Assembly: GCF_928392795.1 (NCBI RefSeq)
Contig: NZ_CAKMTJ010000007.1
Span: forward strand, 1 to 64,000
Origin: Rothia nasimurium
Lineage (GTDB): Bacteria > Actinomycetota > Actinomycetes > Actinomycetales > Micrococcaceae
Length of the DNA: 64,000 nt
Direction: 5' to 3'
The notes under the pieces were generated by a model. It ran no database searches. It saw nothing but the letters and a program-made list of their open reading frames with translations, and had not been told where the DNA came from. Numbering within the stretch: position 1 is the first letter of the stretch; every line of letters begins with the position of its first letter. Of this stretch, positions 43,394-52,391 are shown in pieces. The position numbers and the translations under genes are program-made.

Positions 43394-44608
43394 ATGCTAC
43401 GTTGGCTCACAGCCGGTGAATCCCACGGCGAAGCCCTGGTAGGAATTATTGAAGGCGTACCGGCAGGTGTCGAACTTACCAGCGAGATGGTGCGCGATGC
43501 TCTAGCCCGCCGCCGCCTCGGCTACGGCCGTGGTGCCCGTATGAAGTTCGAAGAGGACCGCGTGCGCATCCTCGGCGGTGTCCGTCACGGTAAAACCCAG
43601 GGCGGCCCTGTAGCCATCGAAATCGCCAACACTGAATGGCCCAAGTGGGTTGATGTAATGTCATCAGACCCCGTTGATCCCGCCCTGATTGAGGGGCGCG
43701 CCCGCAACGCGGCCCTGACTCGCCCCCGCCCCGGCCACGCAGACTTCGCCGGTATGCAGAAGTACGGCTTCGACGAGTCCCGCCCCGTCCTTGAACGCGC
43801 CAGCGCCCGCGAAACCGCAACCCGCGTAGCCCTGGGCGTCGTTGCAGCTCAGATTCTTAAGGCTCTCGGCGTAGAACTGGTCAGCCACACCACCGCTATC
43901 GCTGAGGTAGCAGCCCCCGCCGACGCCCCGCGTCCTACCCCTCGCGATGTTGCTGCCCTCGACGCCGACCCCCTGCGCTGCTTCGACGCCGCAACCTCCG
44001 AAGCCATGGTCGCTACCATCGATAAGGCCCACAAGGACGGCGAGACCCTGGGCGGTGTGGTAGAAGTTCTGGCCTACGGTCTTCCCCCGGGACTCGGCTC
44101 CTACGTGCACTGGGATCGCCGCCTCGACGCCCGCCTGGCCGCAGCCCTCATGGGTATTCAGGCCATTAAGGGCGTAGAAGTAGGCGACGGCTTTGAAACC
44201 GCCAAGCGCCCCGGCACCCGTGCCCACGACGAAATCGTACCCGGTGAGCACGGCGTCCAGCGCGTCTCAAACCGCGCAGGCGGTATCGAAGGTGGCATGA
44301 CCATCGGTGACCTGCTGCGTGTACGCGCCGCCATGAAGCCCATCGCCACCGTGCCCAAGGCCCTGGCCACCATCGACACCTCCACCGGTGAAGTTGCCCG
44401 CGCCCACCACCAGCGCTCAGACGTCTGTGCTGTGCCCGCAGCCGGCGTCGTAGCAGAAGCCATGGTCGCCCTGGTGCTGGCAGAGGCAGCCCTCGAGAAG
44501 TTCGGCGGCGACTCCATCACCGAAACCCGCCGCAACATGGACTCCTACCTGGCAGCCATCCCCGAATCCCTGGCCTGGGAATCCAACGTAGCAGGGTGGG
44601 ACGCCTAA
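43394..44608 (+). CDS. aroC: Chorismate synthase
   Basis: A 404-residue FMN-dependent enzyme. [62 protein letters not shown] and [12 protein letters not shown] are the signatures, and a conserved [18 protein letters not shown] [19 protein letters not shown] supplies the C-terminal His/Asp site. It makes chorismate from EPSP. ATG 43394 follows GAAGGTTAGAG. aroK begins two bases after the stop. Confidence 0.96.
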   Translation: MLRWLTAGESHGEALVGIIEGVPAGVELTSEMVRDALARRRLGYGRGARMKFEEDRVRILGGVRHGKTQGGPVAIEIANTEWPKWVDVMSSDPVDPALIEGRARNAALTRPRPGHADFAGMQKYGFDESRPVLERASARETATRVALGVVAAQILKALGVELVSHTTAIAEVAAPADAPRPTPRDVAALDADPLRCFDAATSEAMVATIDKAHKDGETLGGVVEVLAYGLPPGLGSYVHWDRRLDARLAAALMGIQAIKGVEVGDGFETAKRPGTRAHDEIVPGEHGVQRVSNRAGGIEGGMTIGDLLRVRAAMKPIATVPKALATIDTSTGEVARAHHQRSDVCAVPAAGVVAEAMVALVLAEAALEKFGGDSITETRRNMDSYLAAIPESLAWESNVAGWDA

Positions 44609-44610
44609 CC

Positions 44611-45231
44611 ATGACCCCCCGATCACGTGACCACGCGATCGACATGACCGAGGTGCTCGCACCCAACCAGGTGCGCGAGGTGCAAGAAACCTATATCGAA
44701 AAATCCCGCCCGGTCGTGATCATCGGCCCCATGGCGGCGGGCAAATCGTACATAGGCACGCACCTCGCGCGCTTCTACGGCTACGAGTTCCTCGACTCTG
44801 ACCACCTCATCGTCGAAAAATACGGTGAGGTGTCACAAATCTTTGCTGACTACGGCGAAGCTGAGTTCCGCCGTATCGAGGCTGAAGTAATCCGTGAGGT
44901 GCTCACTTCACCTGCCCGGCGCAACACCATCTTTTCTCTTGGCGGGGGAGCGCCCATGACCCCCGAGGTGGCACGGGTGCTCAAAGACGAGACCGTTATC
45001 TACATCAAGGTTGACGCCGAAACCGTGGCCCCTCGTATTCAGAACAGCAAAACCCGGCCCCTGCTCCAGCCCAACCCGGTGCAAAAATGGACCGAAATAT
45101 TTGAGGCCCGGCGGGACCGCTACGAAGAGCTCGCCAGCTACACCCTGGACGCCTGCGGAGGCCGGGGAATAGCCGACATGGCAGCCGAAATTCAGAACTT
45201 CATCATCAAGAACCGAAAGGGTCAAGCGTGA
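44611..45231 (+). CDS. aroK: Shikimate kinase
   Basis: A 206-residue P-loop kinase. VVIIGPMAAGKSYIGTHLARFYGYEFLDSDHLIVEKYG contains Walker A and the shikimate-binding Asp, FSLGGGAPMTPE the GGG motif, and KTRPLL the lid Arg. It is about 30 residues longer at the N-terminus than typical AroK. ATG 44611 is chosen because the upstream part of the frame lies in aroC. The stop overlaps aroB by four bases. Confidence 0.92.
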   Translation: MTPRSRDHAIDMTEVLAPNQVREVQETYIEKSRPVVIIGPMAAGKSYIGTHLARFYGYEFLDSDHLIVEKYGEVSQIFADYGEAEFRRIEAEVIREVLTSPARRNTIFSLGGGAPMTPEVARVLKDETVIYIKVDAETVAPRIQNSKTRPLLQPNPVQKWTEIFEARRDRYEELASYTLDACGGRGIADMAAEIQNFIIKNRKGQA

Positions 45232-46322
45232 GCGACCAGGCCACCACCGTCATACCTGTCACCGGCACCCAGCCTTCAGAAAACTACGACGTTTACGTAG
45301 GCCACAACCTGCTCGGTACAATCCCCGAAATCCTGGGCAAACGAACCCAGCGCATTCTCGTTATCCACCCCCGCGCCCTGCGCTCCACCGGTGAGCTGGT
45401 GATGGAGCAGATGCGTACAGCGGGTTTTGAGGCATACTCGGCTGAAATTCCGGACGCCGAAGAGGGCAAGCATATCCAGGTCGCCGCTTTCTGCTGGCAG
45501 GTGCTGGGCCAGAACGACTTCACCCGCACCGACGCGATTATTTCCGTCGGTGGCGGCGCCGTCACCGATCTTGCTGGCTTTGTGGCAGCGACCTGGCTGC
45601 GCGGCGTCCGCGTTATCCACATCCCCACCACCCTGTTGGGCATGGTGGACGCCGCGGTCGGCGGCAAGACCGGCATCAACACCGCAGAGGGCAAGAACCT
45701 GGTGGGGGCCTTCCACCCGCCCGCTGCCGTCCTCTGCGAACTGGGCGTGCTGCGCACCCTACCCGAACACGAGCTACTCACCGGTATGGCCGAAGTCATT
45801 AAGTGCGGCTTCATCGCAGACCCGGTCATTCTGGATCTGATTGAGGCTAATCCCAGCGAGATTCGCGATTCGCAGTCCCCGGTTGTCCGGGAGCTCATTG
45901 AGCGCTCCATCCGGGTCAAAGCCGAAGTTGTTTCTGAAGACCTGAAGGAATCGGGCCGCCGTGAATTCCTGAACTATGGGCACACCCTGGGGCACGCCAT
46001 CGAGCACGCTGAACGCTACCAGTGGCGCCACGGGGCTGCTGTTGCAGTTGGCATGGTTTTTGCCGCAGAACTCTCACTGGCAGCTGGCTACCTGGATGAG
46101 GCAACCGTTGAGCGAACCCGCGCCATATGCACCGCTCTTGACCTGCCCATTACCTACCCGGCAGACCGCTGGCCCAAGCTGCTGGACACCATGCGCCGCG
46201 ACAAAAAAGCCCGCGGTAACATGCTCCGCTTCGTAGTGCTCGAAAGTCTGGGCAAACCCCGCATCTACGAGGTGCCCGACGACTCCATCCTGTTTATGAC
46301 CTACCAGGAAATTGCCGCCTAA
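45228..46322 (+). CDS. aroB: 3-dehydroquinate synthase
   Basis: A 364-residue NAD- and Zn-dependent enzyme. AIISVGGGAVTDLAGFVAATWLRGVRVIHIPTTLLGMVDAAVGGKTGIN is the signature block. Zinc ligands are Glu in GMAEVIKCGFI and His in LNYGHTLGHAIE and RYQWRHGAAVAVGM. It forms the carbocyclic ring of the shikimate pathway. GTG 45228 overlaps the aroK stop (GTGA). Confidence 0.95.
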   Translation: MSDQATTVIPVTGTQPSENYDVYVGHNLLGTIPEILGKRTQRILVIHPRALRSTGELVMEQMRTAGFEAYSAEIPDAEEGKHIQVAAFCWQVLGQNDFTRTDAIISVGGGAVTDLAGFVAATWLRGVRVIHIPTTLLGMVDAAVGGKTGINTAEGKNLVGAFHPPAAVLCELGVLRTLPEHELLTGMAEVIKCGFIADPVILDLIEANPSEIRDSQSPVVRELIERSIRVKAEVVSEDLKESGRREFLNYGHTLGHAIEHAERYQWRHGAAVAVGMVFAAELSLAAGYLDEATVERTRAICTALDLPITYPADRWPKLLDTMRRDKKARGNMLRFVVLESLGKPRIYEVPDDSILFMTYQEIAA

Positions 46323-46525
46323 CCAGTAGGGACCAGATTCCTCCCAAAGTAGTTCACCTCGTGACATACCATTGAGAGTAATCTGGTCCTTCTGTATAAA
46401 GCTGATCCCTAATATCTCGTGTGAGTCTCACCAAGAAACTCCTCAAACCCGCAGAGCACACGGTAGACTGGTCTACGGTTTACCCCGCAACGCTTATTGA
46501 AAATTTCAGTTTAGAGGAGAGTCTG
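46323..46525 (+). promoter_or_regulatory. aroB-efp intergenic region with efp promoter
   Basis: GTAGAC-TG-GTCTAC (46463-46476) is a perfect 14-base palindrome overlapping an actinobacterial -10 box TAGACT (46464-46469). AGAGGAGAG at 46513-46521 serves the TTG start of efp. A longer in-frame reading from 46421 is judged untranslated. Confidence 0.5.
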
Positions 46526-47089
46526 TTGGCTACTACCGCAGATATCAAGAACGGTGTCGTTCTCAAGATTGACGGCAACCTCTGGTCCGTCATCGAATTC
46601 CAGCACGTCAAGCCCGGTAAGGGTGGCGCCTTTGTGCGCACCAAGCTGCGCAACGTCACCTCAGGCAAGGTAGTTGATAAGACCTTCAACGCCGGCGCAA
46701 AGGTTGATACCGCAACCGTCGACCGCTCAGACTACCAGTACCTCTACCAGGACGGCACCGACTACGTCTTCATGGATCTGAAGACCTACGACCAGATCAA
46801 CGTTTCTGAGGTCACCGTTGGCGACGCCGCCAAGTACATGCTCGAAAACCAGACCGCAACCATCGCCATGCACGAAGGTTCACCCCTCTACATCGAGCTG
46901 CCTGCATCCGTCGTCCTTGAAATCACCTACACCGAGCCCGGCCTGCAGGGCGACCGCTCCACCGGTGGCACCAAGCCTGCAACCGTCGAAACCGGTGCTG
47001 AGATTCAGGTGCCCCTCTTCCTCGAAACCGGAACCAAGGTCAAGGTCGATACCCGCACCGGTGACTACCTCGGCCGCGTCAACGACTAA
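46526..47089 (+). CDS. efp: Elongation factor P
   Basis: A 187-residue protein in three beta-barrel domains. [42 protein letters not shown] has the KPGKGGAF loop that reaches the peptidyl-transferase centre, and [31 protein letters not shown] is the EF-P C-terminal signature. It rescues ribosomes stalled at polyproline. TTG 46526 is chosen because it gives the canonical length and N-terminus with AGAGGAGAG upstream. nusB starts five bases after. Confidence 0.95.
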   Translation: MATTADIKNGVVLKIDGNLWSVIEFQHVKPGKGGAFVRTKLRNVTSGKVVDKTFNAGAKVDTATVDRSDYQYLYQDGTDYVFMDLKTYDQINVSEVTVGDAAKYMLENQTATIAMHEGSPLYIELPASVVLEITYTEPGLQGDRSTGGTKPATVETGAEIQVPLFLETGTKVKVDTRTGDYLGRVND

Positions 47090-47094
47090 GCACC

Positions 47095-47505
47095 GTGAAT
47101 TCAAGAACCAAAGCTAGACTTCGCGCCCTCGAAGTCCTGTTTGAGGCAGACCAGCGCGGCGACGACGTCATTGACGTCCTGATTCGCCGCCGCACCTACA
47201 CCTCAGCGCAGATTTCACTCTACTCCGAGCAGATCGTTCGTGGCGTCCGCGACCACGATGAAGAGATTCGCGAGTACATCGAAACCTACGCCCAGGACTG
47301 GACTATGGACCGCATGCCCAGCGTGGACCGCGTGGCCCTGCGGCTCGGCGCTTGGGAGCTCCTCTTCAACGATGAGATTCCCGATGCCGTAGCTATCTCA
47401 GAGGCTACCGGCCTGGTTCGCCTGCTGTCGACCGACGATTCACCCAAGTTTGTGAATGGCCTGCTCGACCGCCTGCGCCAGGTGAAGCCCACCCTGCTGG
47501 CCTAG
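47095..47505 (+). CDS. nusB: Transcription antitermination factor NusB
   Basis: A 136-residue all-helical protein. RTKARLRALEVLFEADQRGDD at the N-terminus and RVALRLGAWELLFNDEIPDAVAISEATGLVRLLSTDDSPKFVNGLLDRL at the C-terminus match NusB. It binds boxA of rRNA transcripts with S10. GTG 47095 has no clear ribosome-binding site, so coupling to efp is likely. Confidence 0.95.
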   Translation: MNSRTKARLRALEVLFEADQRGDDVIDVLIRRRTYTSAQISLYSEQIVRGVRDHDEEIREYIETYAQDWTMDRMPSVDRVALRLGAWELLFNDEIPDAVAISEATGLVRLLSTDDSPKFVNGLLDRLRQVKPTLLA

Positions 47506-47510
47506 GCCCA

Positions 47511-47575
47511 TAGGTACCATTTAAATCAGAAAAACCCACCTCGTTGGTGGGTTTTTCTGATTTAAACGGTACCTA
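47511..47575. repeat. Third member of the hairpin repeat family; nusB terminator
   Basis: Two 30-base arms (47511-47540 and 47546-47575) are complementary except for one position, with loop TCGTT. Both tips read TAGGTACC and the inner part reads CAGAAAAACCCACC. It shares the tip and stem layout of the 74-bp repeats at 31.5 and 32.3 kb but keeps both tips. Confidence 0.85.
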
Positions 47576-47640
47576 CTGAAAACTGTCTCAAATTCAGCCG
47601 CGGTGAGGGGTGGACGTGATACATTGAGGTGTGACAGCAA

Positions 47641-47676
47641 CCTTTAAGTCCGTCCTGTGAGGCGGGGAAGGAGGCC
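47641..47676 (+). promoter_or_regulatory. PyrR-binding leader of the pyr operon
   Basis: TCCTGTGAGGC (47653-47663) fits the PyrR-binding loop core UCCNGNGAGGY. It sits at the top of a stem CCG(T)CC/GGCGG with outer CCTT/AAGG pairs. AAGGAGG, the pyrR ribosome-binding site, is part of the 3' arm, so PyrR binding would block translation, as described for mycobacteria. Confidence 0.75.
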
Positions 47677-47681
47677 GGCAC

Positions 47682-48302
47682 ATGACCGATACCACCGGTG
47701 TACCCACCGACGTATCTGCAGGAGCCCACCGGGTCATCCTGGAGTCAGCCGACATTGAGCGAGCTCTTACTCGCATCGCCCACGAAATTCTTGAAGCCAA
47801 CAAGGGCAGCGAGAACCTGGTTCTTCTAGGTATTCCGCGTCGCGGCTTCCCCCTAGCCCAGCGTCTGGCCGATAAAATTGCCCAGACCGATTCCGGCTTC
47901 AACCCCGCTTTTTCTCTGGGGCAGCTCGACATCACTATGTACCGTGATGACCTGCTTTCAAAACCGGGGCGGACGCCTGAGCCCACCCGCCTGCCCGCAG
48001 CGGGGATTGAGGGGCGCACCGTCGTCCTCGTTGACGATGTACTTTTTTCAGGGCGCACTATCCGCGCCGCCCTCGATGCCCTCAAGGACTACGGCCGCCC
48101 CGACGCCGTCCGCCTCGCTGTGCTGGTTGACCGCGGCCACCGCCAGCTCCCCATCCGCGCAGATCACGTGGGAAAAAACCTGCCCACCAGCACCCATGAA
48201 TCGGTGAAGGTGCTGCTCTCATCCATCGACGGTGAGGATGACAAGGTGATTATTTCCCAGCCCGCCCACTCCACTACCTCAGCCCAGGAAGGAGGGGAGT
48301 AG
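47682..48302 (+). CDS. pyrR: PyrR regulator/uracil phosphoribosyltransferase
   Basis: A 206-residue protein. [21 protein letters not shown] and the PRPP loop [23 protein letters not shown] are the signatures, with DITMYRDDL between them. It binds pyr mRNA when UMP is abundant and has weak uracil phosphoribosyltransferase activity. It heads the pyr operon and ends two bases before pyrB. Confidence 0.95.
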   Translation: MTDTTGVPTDVSAGAHRVILESADIERALTRIAHEILEANKGSENLVLLGIPRRGFPLAQRLADKIAQTDSGFNPAFSLGQLDITMYRDDLLSKPGRTPEPTRLPAAGIEGRTVVLVDDVLFSGRTIRAALDALKDYGRPDAVRLAVLVDRGHRQLPIRADHVGKNLPTSTHESVKVLLSSIDGEDDKVIISQPAHSTTSAQEGGE

Positions 48303-48304
48303 CC

Positions 48305-49288
48305 GTGCGTCACCTGCTCGATACCAAGGATCTCTCCCTTGACGATGCCCTCAACATTCTCGATACCGCCGACTACATGGGCGAGGTCGGCCAGCGCGAA
48401 GTCAAGAAACTCCCCGTGCTTCAGGGGCGCACCGTGGTCAACCTCTTCTTTGAAGACTCGACCCGCACCCGCCTGTCCTTCGAAGCTGCCGAAAAGCGTC
48501 TGTCTGCCGACATCATCAACTTCTCGGCCAAGGGCTCATCTGTCTCTAAGGGGGAGTCGCTCAAAGACACCGCCCAGACCCTGGCCGCTATCAACGCCGA
48601 CGCCGTGGTGATTCGCCACAGCGCATCGGGTGCCCCCCAGCGTCTGGCTGAAGCCGGCTGGATTGACGTGCCGGTGCTCAACGCCGGTGACGGCACCCAC
48701 GCCCACCCCACCCAGGCTCTGCTTGACGCCATGACCCTGCGCCAGTTCAAGGCCCAGGTTGAGGGCGTCACAACCCGCGGCCTCACTCTAGAGGGTCTGC
48801 GGGTGGCGATCGTGGGCGATATCCTGCACTCCCGCGTGGCACGCTCCAACCTCTGGCTGCTCCACACCCTGGGAGCAACCGTCAAGTTCGTTGCCCCGCC
48901 CACCCTGCTCCCGGTAGATATCGAAAACTGGCCGGCAGAGATTTACTACAACCTCGACGACGCCATCGAGTCGGGAGTTGACGCGGTGATGATGCTGCGT
49001 ATCCAGAAAGAACGCATGAACGCGGCCTTCTTCCCCTCATCCGAGGAATACTCCCGCCTGTGGGGTCTCACCCCCGAGCGCTTTGCCCGCCTCGACGCGT
49101 CCGCCCACGAAACCGCCATTTTGCACCCCGGCCCCATGAACCGCGGCCTCGAAATCTGCGCCGAAGCAGCAGATTCGCCCCGTTCCTGGGTGCTCCGTCA
49201 GGTCACCAACGGTGTGTCCGTCCGCATGGCCGTACTGTACCTGCTCATGACCGGTGGCTCTGCCAACGATTTCTACCCCGGCTCCTAA
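48305..49288 (+). CDS. pyrB: Aspartate carbamoyltransferase catalytic subunit
   Basis: A 327-residue protein. [19 protein letters not shown] binds carbamoyl phosphate, [17 protein letters not shown] and [20 protein letters not shown] bind aspartate, and [11 protein letters not shown] ends the active site. No regulatory subunit gene (pyrI) is nearby, as usual in Gram-positives. GTG 48305 follows GGAGGGGAG. Confidence 0.96.
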   Translation: MRHLLDTKDLSLDDALNILDTADYMGEVGQREVKKLPVLQGRTVVNLFFEDSTRTRLSFEAAEKRLSADIINFSAKGSSVSKGESLKDTAQTLAAINADAVVIRHSASGAPQRLAEAGWIDVPVLNAGDGTHAHPTQALLDAMTLRQFKAQVEGVTTRGLTLEGLRVAIVGDILHSRVARSNLWLLHTLGATVKFVAPPTLLPVDIENWPAEIYYNLDDAIESGVDAVMMLRIQKERMNAAFFPSSEEYSRLWGLTPERFARLDASAHETAILHPGPMNRGLEICAEAADSPRSWVLRQVTNGVSVRMAVLYLLMTGGSANDFYPGS

Positions 49289-49309
49289 GCCCTGCACGAA
49301 AGAGAAACA

Positions 49310-50617
49310 ATGACTGAATCTGTTTACCTCATCAAGGGCGCCTCACTGCTTGGTGAGAAGACCGCCGATATTCTGATCAAGGGCGGCACTATCGCCGAGA
49401 TTGGCGAAAACCTTGAGGACGCCGCAGCTCGGGTTGTTGAGGCGCAGGGGCTTATCGCTCTACCCGGCCTGGTAGATTTGCACACCCACCTGCGTGAACC
49501 CGGCCAGGAAGACGCCGAAACCGTCGAAACCGGTACCCGTGCCGCAGCCCTGGGTGGCTACACCGCCGTTTTCGCTATGGCCAACTCTAACCCCGTTGCC
49601 GATACTGCCGGTGTGGTGGAGCAGGTCTACGAGCTGGGTAAGAACTCCGGCTGGGTCAAGGTTCAGCCCATCGGTGCTGTAACCGTGGGCCTGGCAGGGG
49701 AGCGCCTCTCAGATATCGGGGCTATGGCTGAATCCCGTGCCCAGGTGCGCGTCTTCTCAGACGACGGCATGTGCGTCTGGGACCCGGCCCTGATGCGTCG
49801 AGCCCTGGAATACGTCAAGACCTTCAACGGCGTTATCGCCCAGCACGCCCAGGAGCCCCGCCTGACTGAAGGCGCCCAGATGAACGAGGGCAAGGTGTCA
49901 GCAGAATTGGGTTTGGCTGGCTGGCCCGCTGTTGCTGAAGAATCCATCATCGCCCGCGACGTGCTGCTGGCTGAACACGTTGGCTCCCGCCTGCACATCT
50001 GCCACCTGTCAACCAAGGGTTCCGTTGAAATCGTGCGCTGGGCTAAGGAACGCGGCATCAAGGTAACCGCCGAGGTCACTCCCCACCACCTGCTGCTGAC
50101 CGATGAGCTGGTGCGCACCTACGACCCCGTTTACAAGGTCAACCCGCCCCTGCGCACCGAAGAGGACGTACTGGCCCTGCGTCAGGCAGTTGCCGATGGC
50201 ATCATCGACATCATCGGTACCGACCACGCACCCCACCCCGCCGAGTCCAAGGACTGTGAGTGGGCCTGCGCCGCCAACGGTATGACCGGCCTGGAACAGG
50301 CCCTGTCTATCATCCAGAAGACCCTGGTTGATACCGGCTACATTACCTGGGCCGACGTTGCCCGCATTATGAGTACCAAGCCCGCCGAAATCGGTCTGGC
50401 AGCCGACCAGGGCCGTCCGCTCGAAGCGGGGGAGCCCGCCCACCTGGTCTTGGTTGACCCCGCAGCCACCCGCGTCATTGACCCTGCCGCTCAGGCAACC
50501 AAGGGTAAGAACAACCCCTACCGGGGCCTGGAAGTACCCGGCGCGGTCGTAGCCACCTTCTTCGGCGGCCACCCCACCGTGCTCGACGGTAAGCTCAACA
50601 CCCCGACCGCAAACTAA
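49310..50617 (+). CDS. pyrC: Dihydroorotase
   Basis: A 435-residue amidohydrolase, long type I form. GLVDLHTHLREPGQEDAET has the first two metal His, HICHLSTKGSVE and EVTPHHLLL the next, and IIGTDHAPHPAESKDCEWACAANGMTGLEQAL the catalytic Asp. It closes carbamoyl aspartate to dihydroorotate. ATG 49310 is 21 bases after pyrB. Confidence 0.95.
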   Translation: MTESVYLIKGASLLGEKTADILIKGGTIAEIGENLEDAAARVVEAQGLIALPGLVDLHTHLREPGQEDAETVETGTRAAALGGYTAVFAMANSNPVADTAGVVEQVYELGKNSGWVKVQPIGAVTVGLAGERLSDIGAMAESRAQVRVFSDDGMCVWDPALMRRALEYVKTFNGVIAQHAQEPRLTEGAQMNEGKVSAELGLAGWPAVAEESIIARDVLLAEHVGSRLHICHLSTKGSVEIVRWAKERGIKVTAEVTPHHLLLTDELVRTYDPVYKVNPPLRTEEDVLALRQAVADGIIDIIGTDHAPHPAESKDCEWACAANGMTGLEQALSIIQKTLVDTGYITWADVARIMSTKPAEIGLAADQGRPLEAGEPAHLVLVDPAATRVIDPAAQATKGKNNPYRGLEVPGAVVATFFGGHPTVLDGKLNTPTAN

Positions 50618-50632
50618 TCGCTAGGAGCGCCC

Positions 50633-51163
50633 GTGTCTGACAAGCTGATTCCCACCATGATTTTGGCCCTCATCGCAGCCCTCATCTTTTGGGCTATGTG
50701 GCAGGGCTGGAAGAACAGGAAACAGCGTCAGATCCACACGGGCACCCTACTCGATGTGCCCGAACGCTACGACGACGCCGAATCCCTGCTTGCGGTACCC
50801 GGCACCTACGTTGCCACTACCGTCATGGGGGACTGGCTCGACCGTATCGCCACCAACACCCTGGGCGTGAAATCAACCGGTGTCTTCTTCGTCTACGAGG
50901 ACGCCGTCATCATCATGCGCAACGGCTCCCAAGATATCTGGATTCCCGCCAGCGACATTATCGGTGTGCGTACCGAAGCCGGTATGAACGGTAAGTTCGT
51001 CGAGAAGGACGGCCTGGCCGTCCTCTCCTGGTCACTCAACGGCAACCCCGTCGATACCGGCTTCCGCACCCGCTATGCGGCTGACAAAAAATCAATCCTC
51101 GATGCCGTTGCAGCTATCGCGCCCCAGGCAACCGTCGGCCACGACACTCTGGCCCGCCCCTAA
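50633..51163 (+). CDS. PH-like membrane protein inside the pyr operon
   Basis: A 176-residue protein. One N-terminal helix (IPTMILALIAALIFWAMW) is followed by a soluble domain with a strand-rich PH-like pattern (TYVATTVMGDWLDRIATNTLGVKSTGVFFVYEDAVIIMR, then WIPASDIIGVRTEAG). A protein of this design lies between pyrC and carA in many actinobacteria, including the position of Rv1382. Function unknown. GTG 50633 follows AGGAG. Confidence 0.75.
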   Translation: MSDKLIPTMILALIAALIFWAMWQGWKNRKQRQIHTGTLLDVPERYDDAESLLAVPGTYVATTVMGDWLDRIATNTLGVKSTGVFFVYEDAVIIMRNGSQDIWIPASDIIGVRTEAGMNGKFVEKDGLAVLSWSLNGNPVDTGFRTRYAADKKSILDAVAAIAPQATVGHDTLARP

Positions 51164-51215
51164 GTTTCCACCTGCTGATTGCAGGTGACTACACCAACCA
51201 ACAGGAAGTGTGTGA

Positions 51216-52379
51216 ATGTCCCACCCAGCACCCACCCCACGTGCAGCAGTACTCGTCCTTGAAGACGGTACCTTCTACCGCGGCGAAAGCTACGGCGCTA
51301 CCGGCAAGACCCTTGGCGAAGCGGTCTTCTCAACCGGCATGACCGGCTACCAGGAAACCCTGACCGACCCCTCCTACGCGGGGCAGATTGTGGTTCAGAC
51401 CGCACCCCATATCGGCAACACCGGCGTTAACACCGAGGACGCCGAATCCCGCAAAATCTGGGTTGCAGGCTACGCCGTGCGCGACGCCGCCCGCCGCCCC
51501 TCCAACTGGCGCTCAGAGCGTTCCCTCGACGAGGAACTGGTAGAGCAGGGAATCGTCGGCATCCAGGGCATCGACACCCGCGCCCTGACCCGCCACCTGC
51601 GTAGTGCCGGTTCCATGCGCGCCGGTATCTTCACCGGTGCAGACGCCGAGCTTCCCCTGGCAGACCTGGTTGCCCAGGTACAGGCAGCAGCCGAAATGAA
51701 GGGCCAGAAACTGGCTGATTCAGTTTCTATCGAAGAGGCCTACATCGTAGAACCCGCTGACCAGGGCTGGGAGGGCGACATCAAGGCTACCCTGGTTGCC
51801 CTCGACCTGGGTATCAAGGCCATGACCCCGAAGCGCTTTGCCGAGCGCGGCGTCCGCGTGCACGTGCTGCCCGCAACCGCCACCCTCGAAGACATCACCG
51901 CCCTCAACCCCGATGGTGTCTTCTTCTCCAACGGCCCCGGCGACCCCGCAACCGCGGACGACCAGGTTCAGCTCCTGCAGTCCGTCCTGCGCACCGGCAC
52001 CCCCTTCTTCGGTATCTGCTTCGGCAACCAGCTGCTGGGCCGCGCCTTGGGCTTCGGCACCTACAAGCTGCCCTTCGGCCACCGCGGTATCAACCAGCCC
52101 GTCATGGACCGCACCACCGGCAAGGTAGAAATCACCGCCCAGAACCACGGCTTCGCCGTAGATGCCCCGCTGGACGGCGCCGTCACTGCCCCCAACGAAG
52201 AATTCGGCCGAGTCGAAGTCTCCCACGTGGGCATCAACGACCAGGTGGTCGAAGGCCTCCGCTGCCTCGACATCCCCGCCTTCTCGGTGCAGTACCACCC
52301 CGAAGCAGCCGCTGGCCCCCACGACGCTGCCTACCTCTTTGACCGTTTCATCGATCTCATGCTCGAGAAGAAGAACTAA
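51216..52379 (+). CDS. carA: Carbamoyl-phosphate synthase small subunit
   Basis: A 387-residue protein. The N-terminal half has [23 protein letters not shown]. The C-terminal class I glutaminase has nucleophile Cys in [16 protein letters not shown] and His/Glu in [14 protein letters not shown]. It feeds ammonia to CarB. ATG 51216 follows AGGAAG, and carB follows after 12 bases. Confidence 0.96.
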   Translation: MSHPAPTPRAAVLVLEDGTFYRGESYGATGKTLGEAVFSTGMTGYQETLTDPSYAGQIVVQTAPHIGNTGVNTEDAESRKIWVAGYAVRDAARRPSNWRSERSLDEELVEQGIVGIQGIDTRALTRHLRSAGSMRAGIFTGADAELPLADLVAQVQAAAEMKGQKLADSVSIEEAYIVEPADQGWEGDIKATLVALDLGIKAMTPKRFAERGVRVHVLPATATLEDITALNPDGVFFSNGPGDPATADDQVQLLQSVLRTGTPFFGICFGNQLLGRALGFGTYKLPFGHRGINQPVMDRTTGKVEITAQNHGFAVDAPLDGAVTAPNEEFGRVEVSHVGINDQVVEGLRCLDIPAFSVQYHPEAAAGPHDAAYLFDRFIDLMLEKKN

Positions 52380-52391
52380 GGACACCGAACC

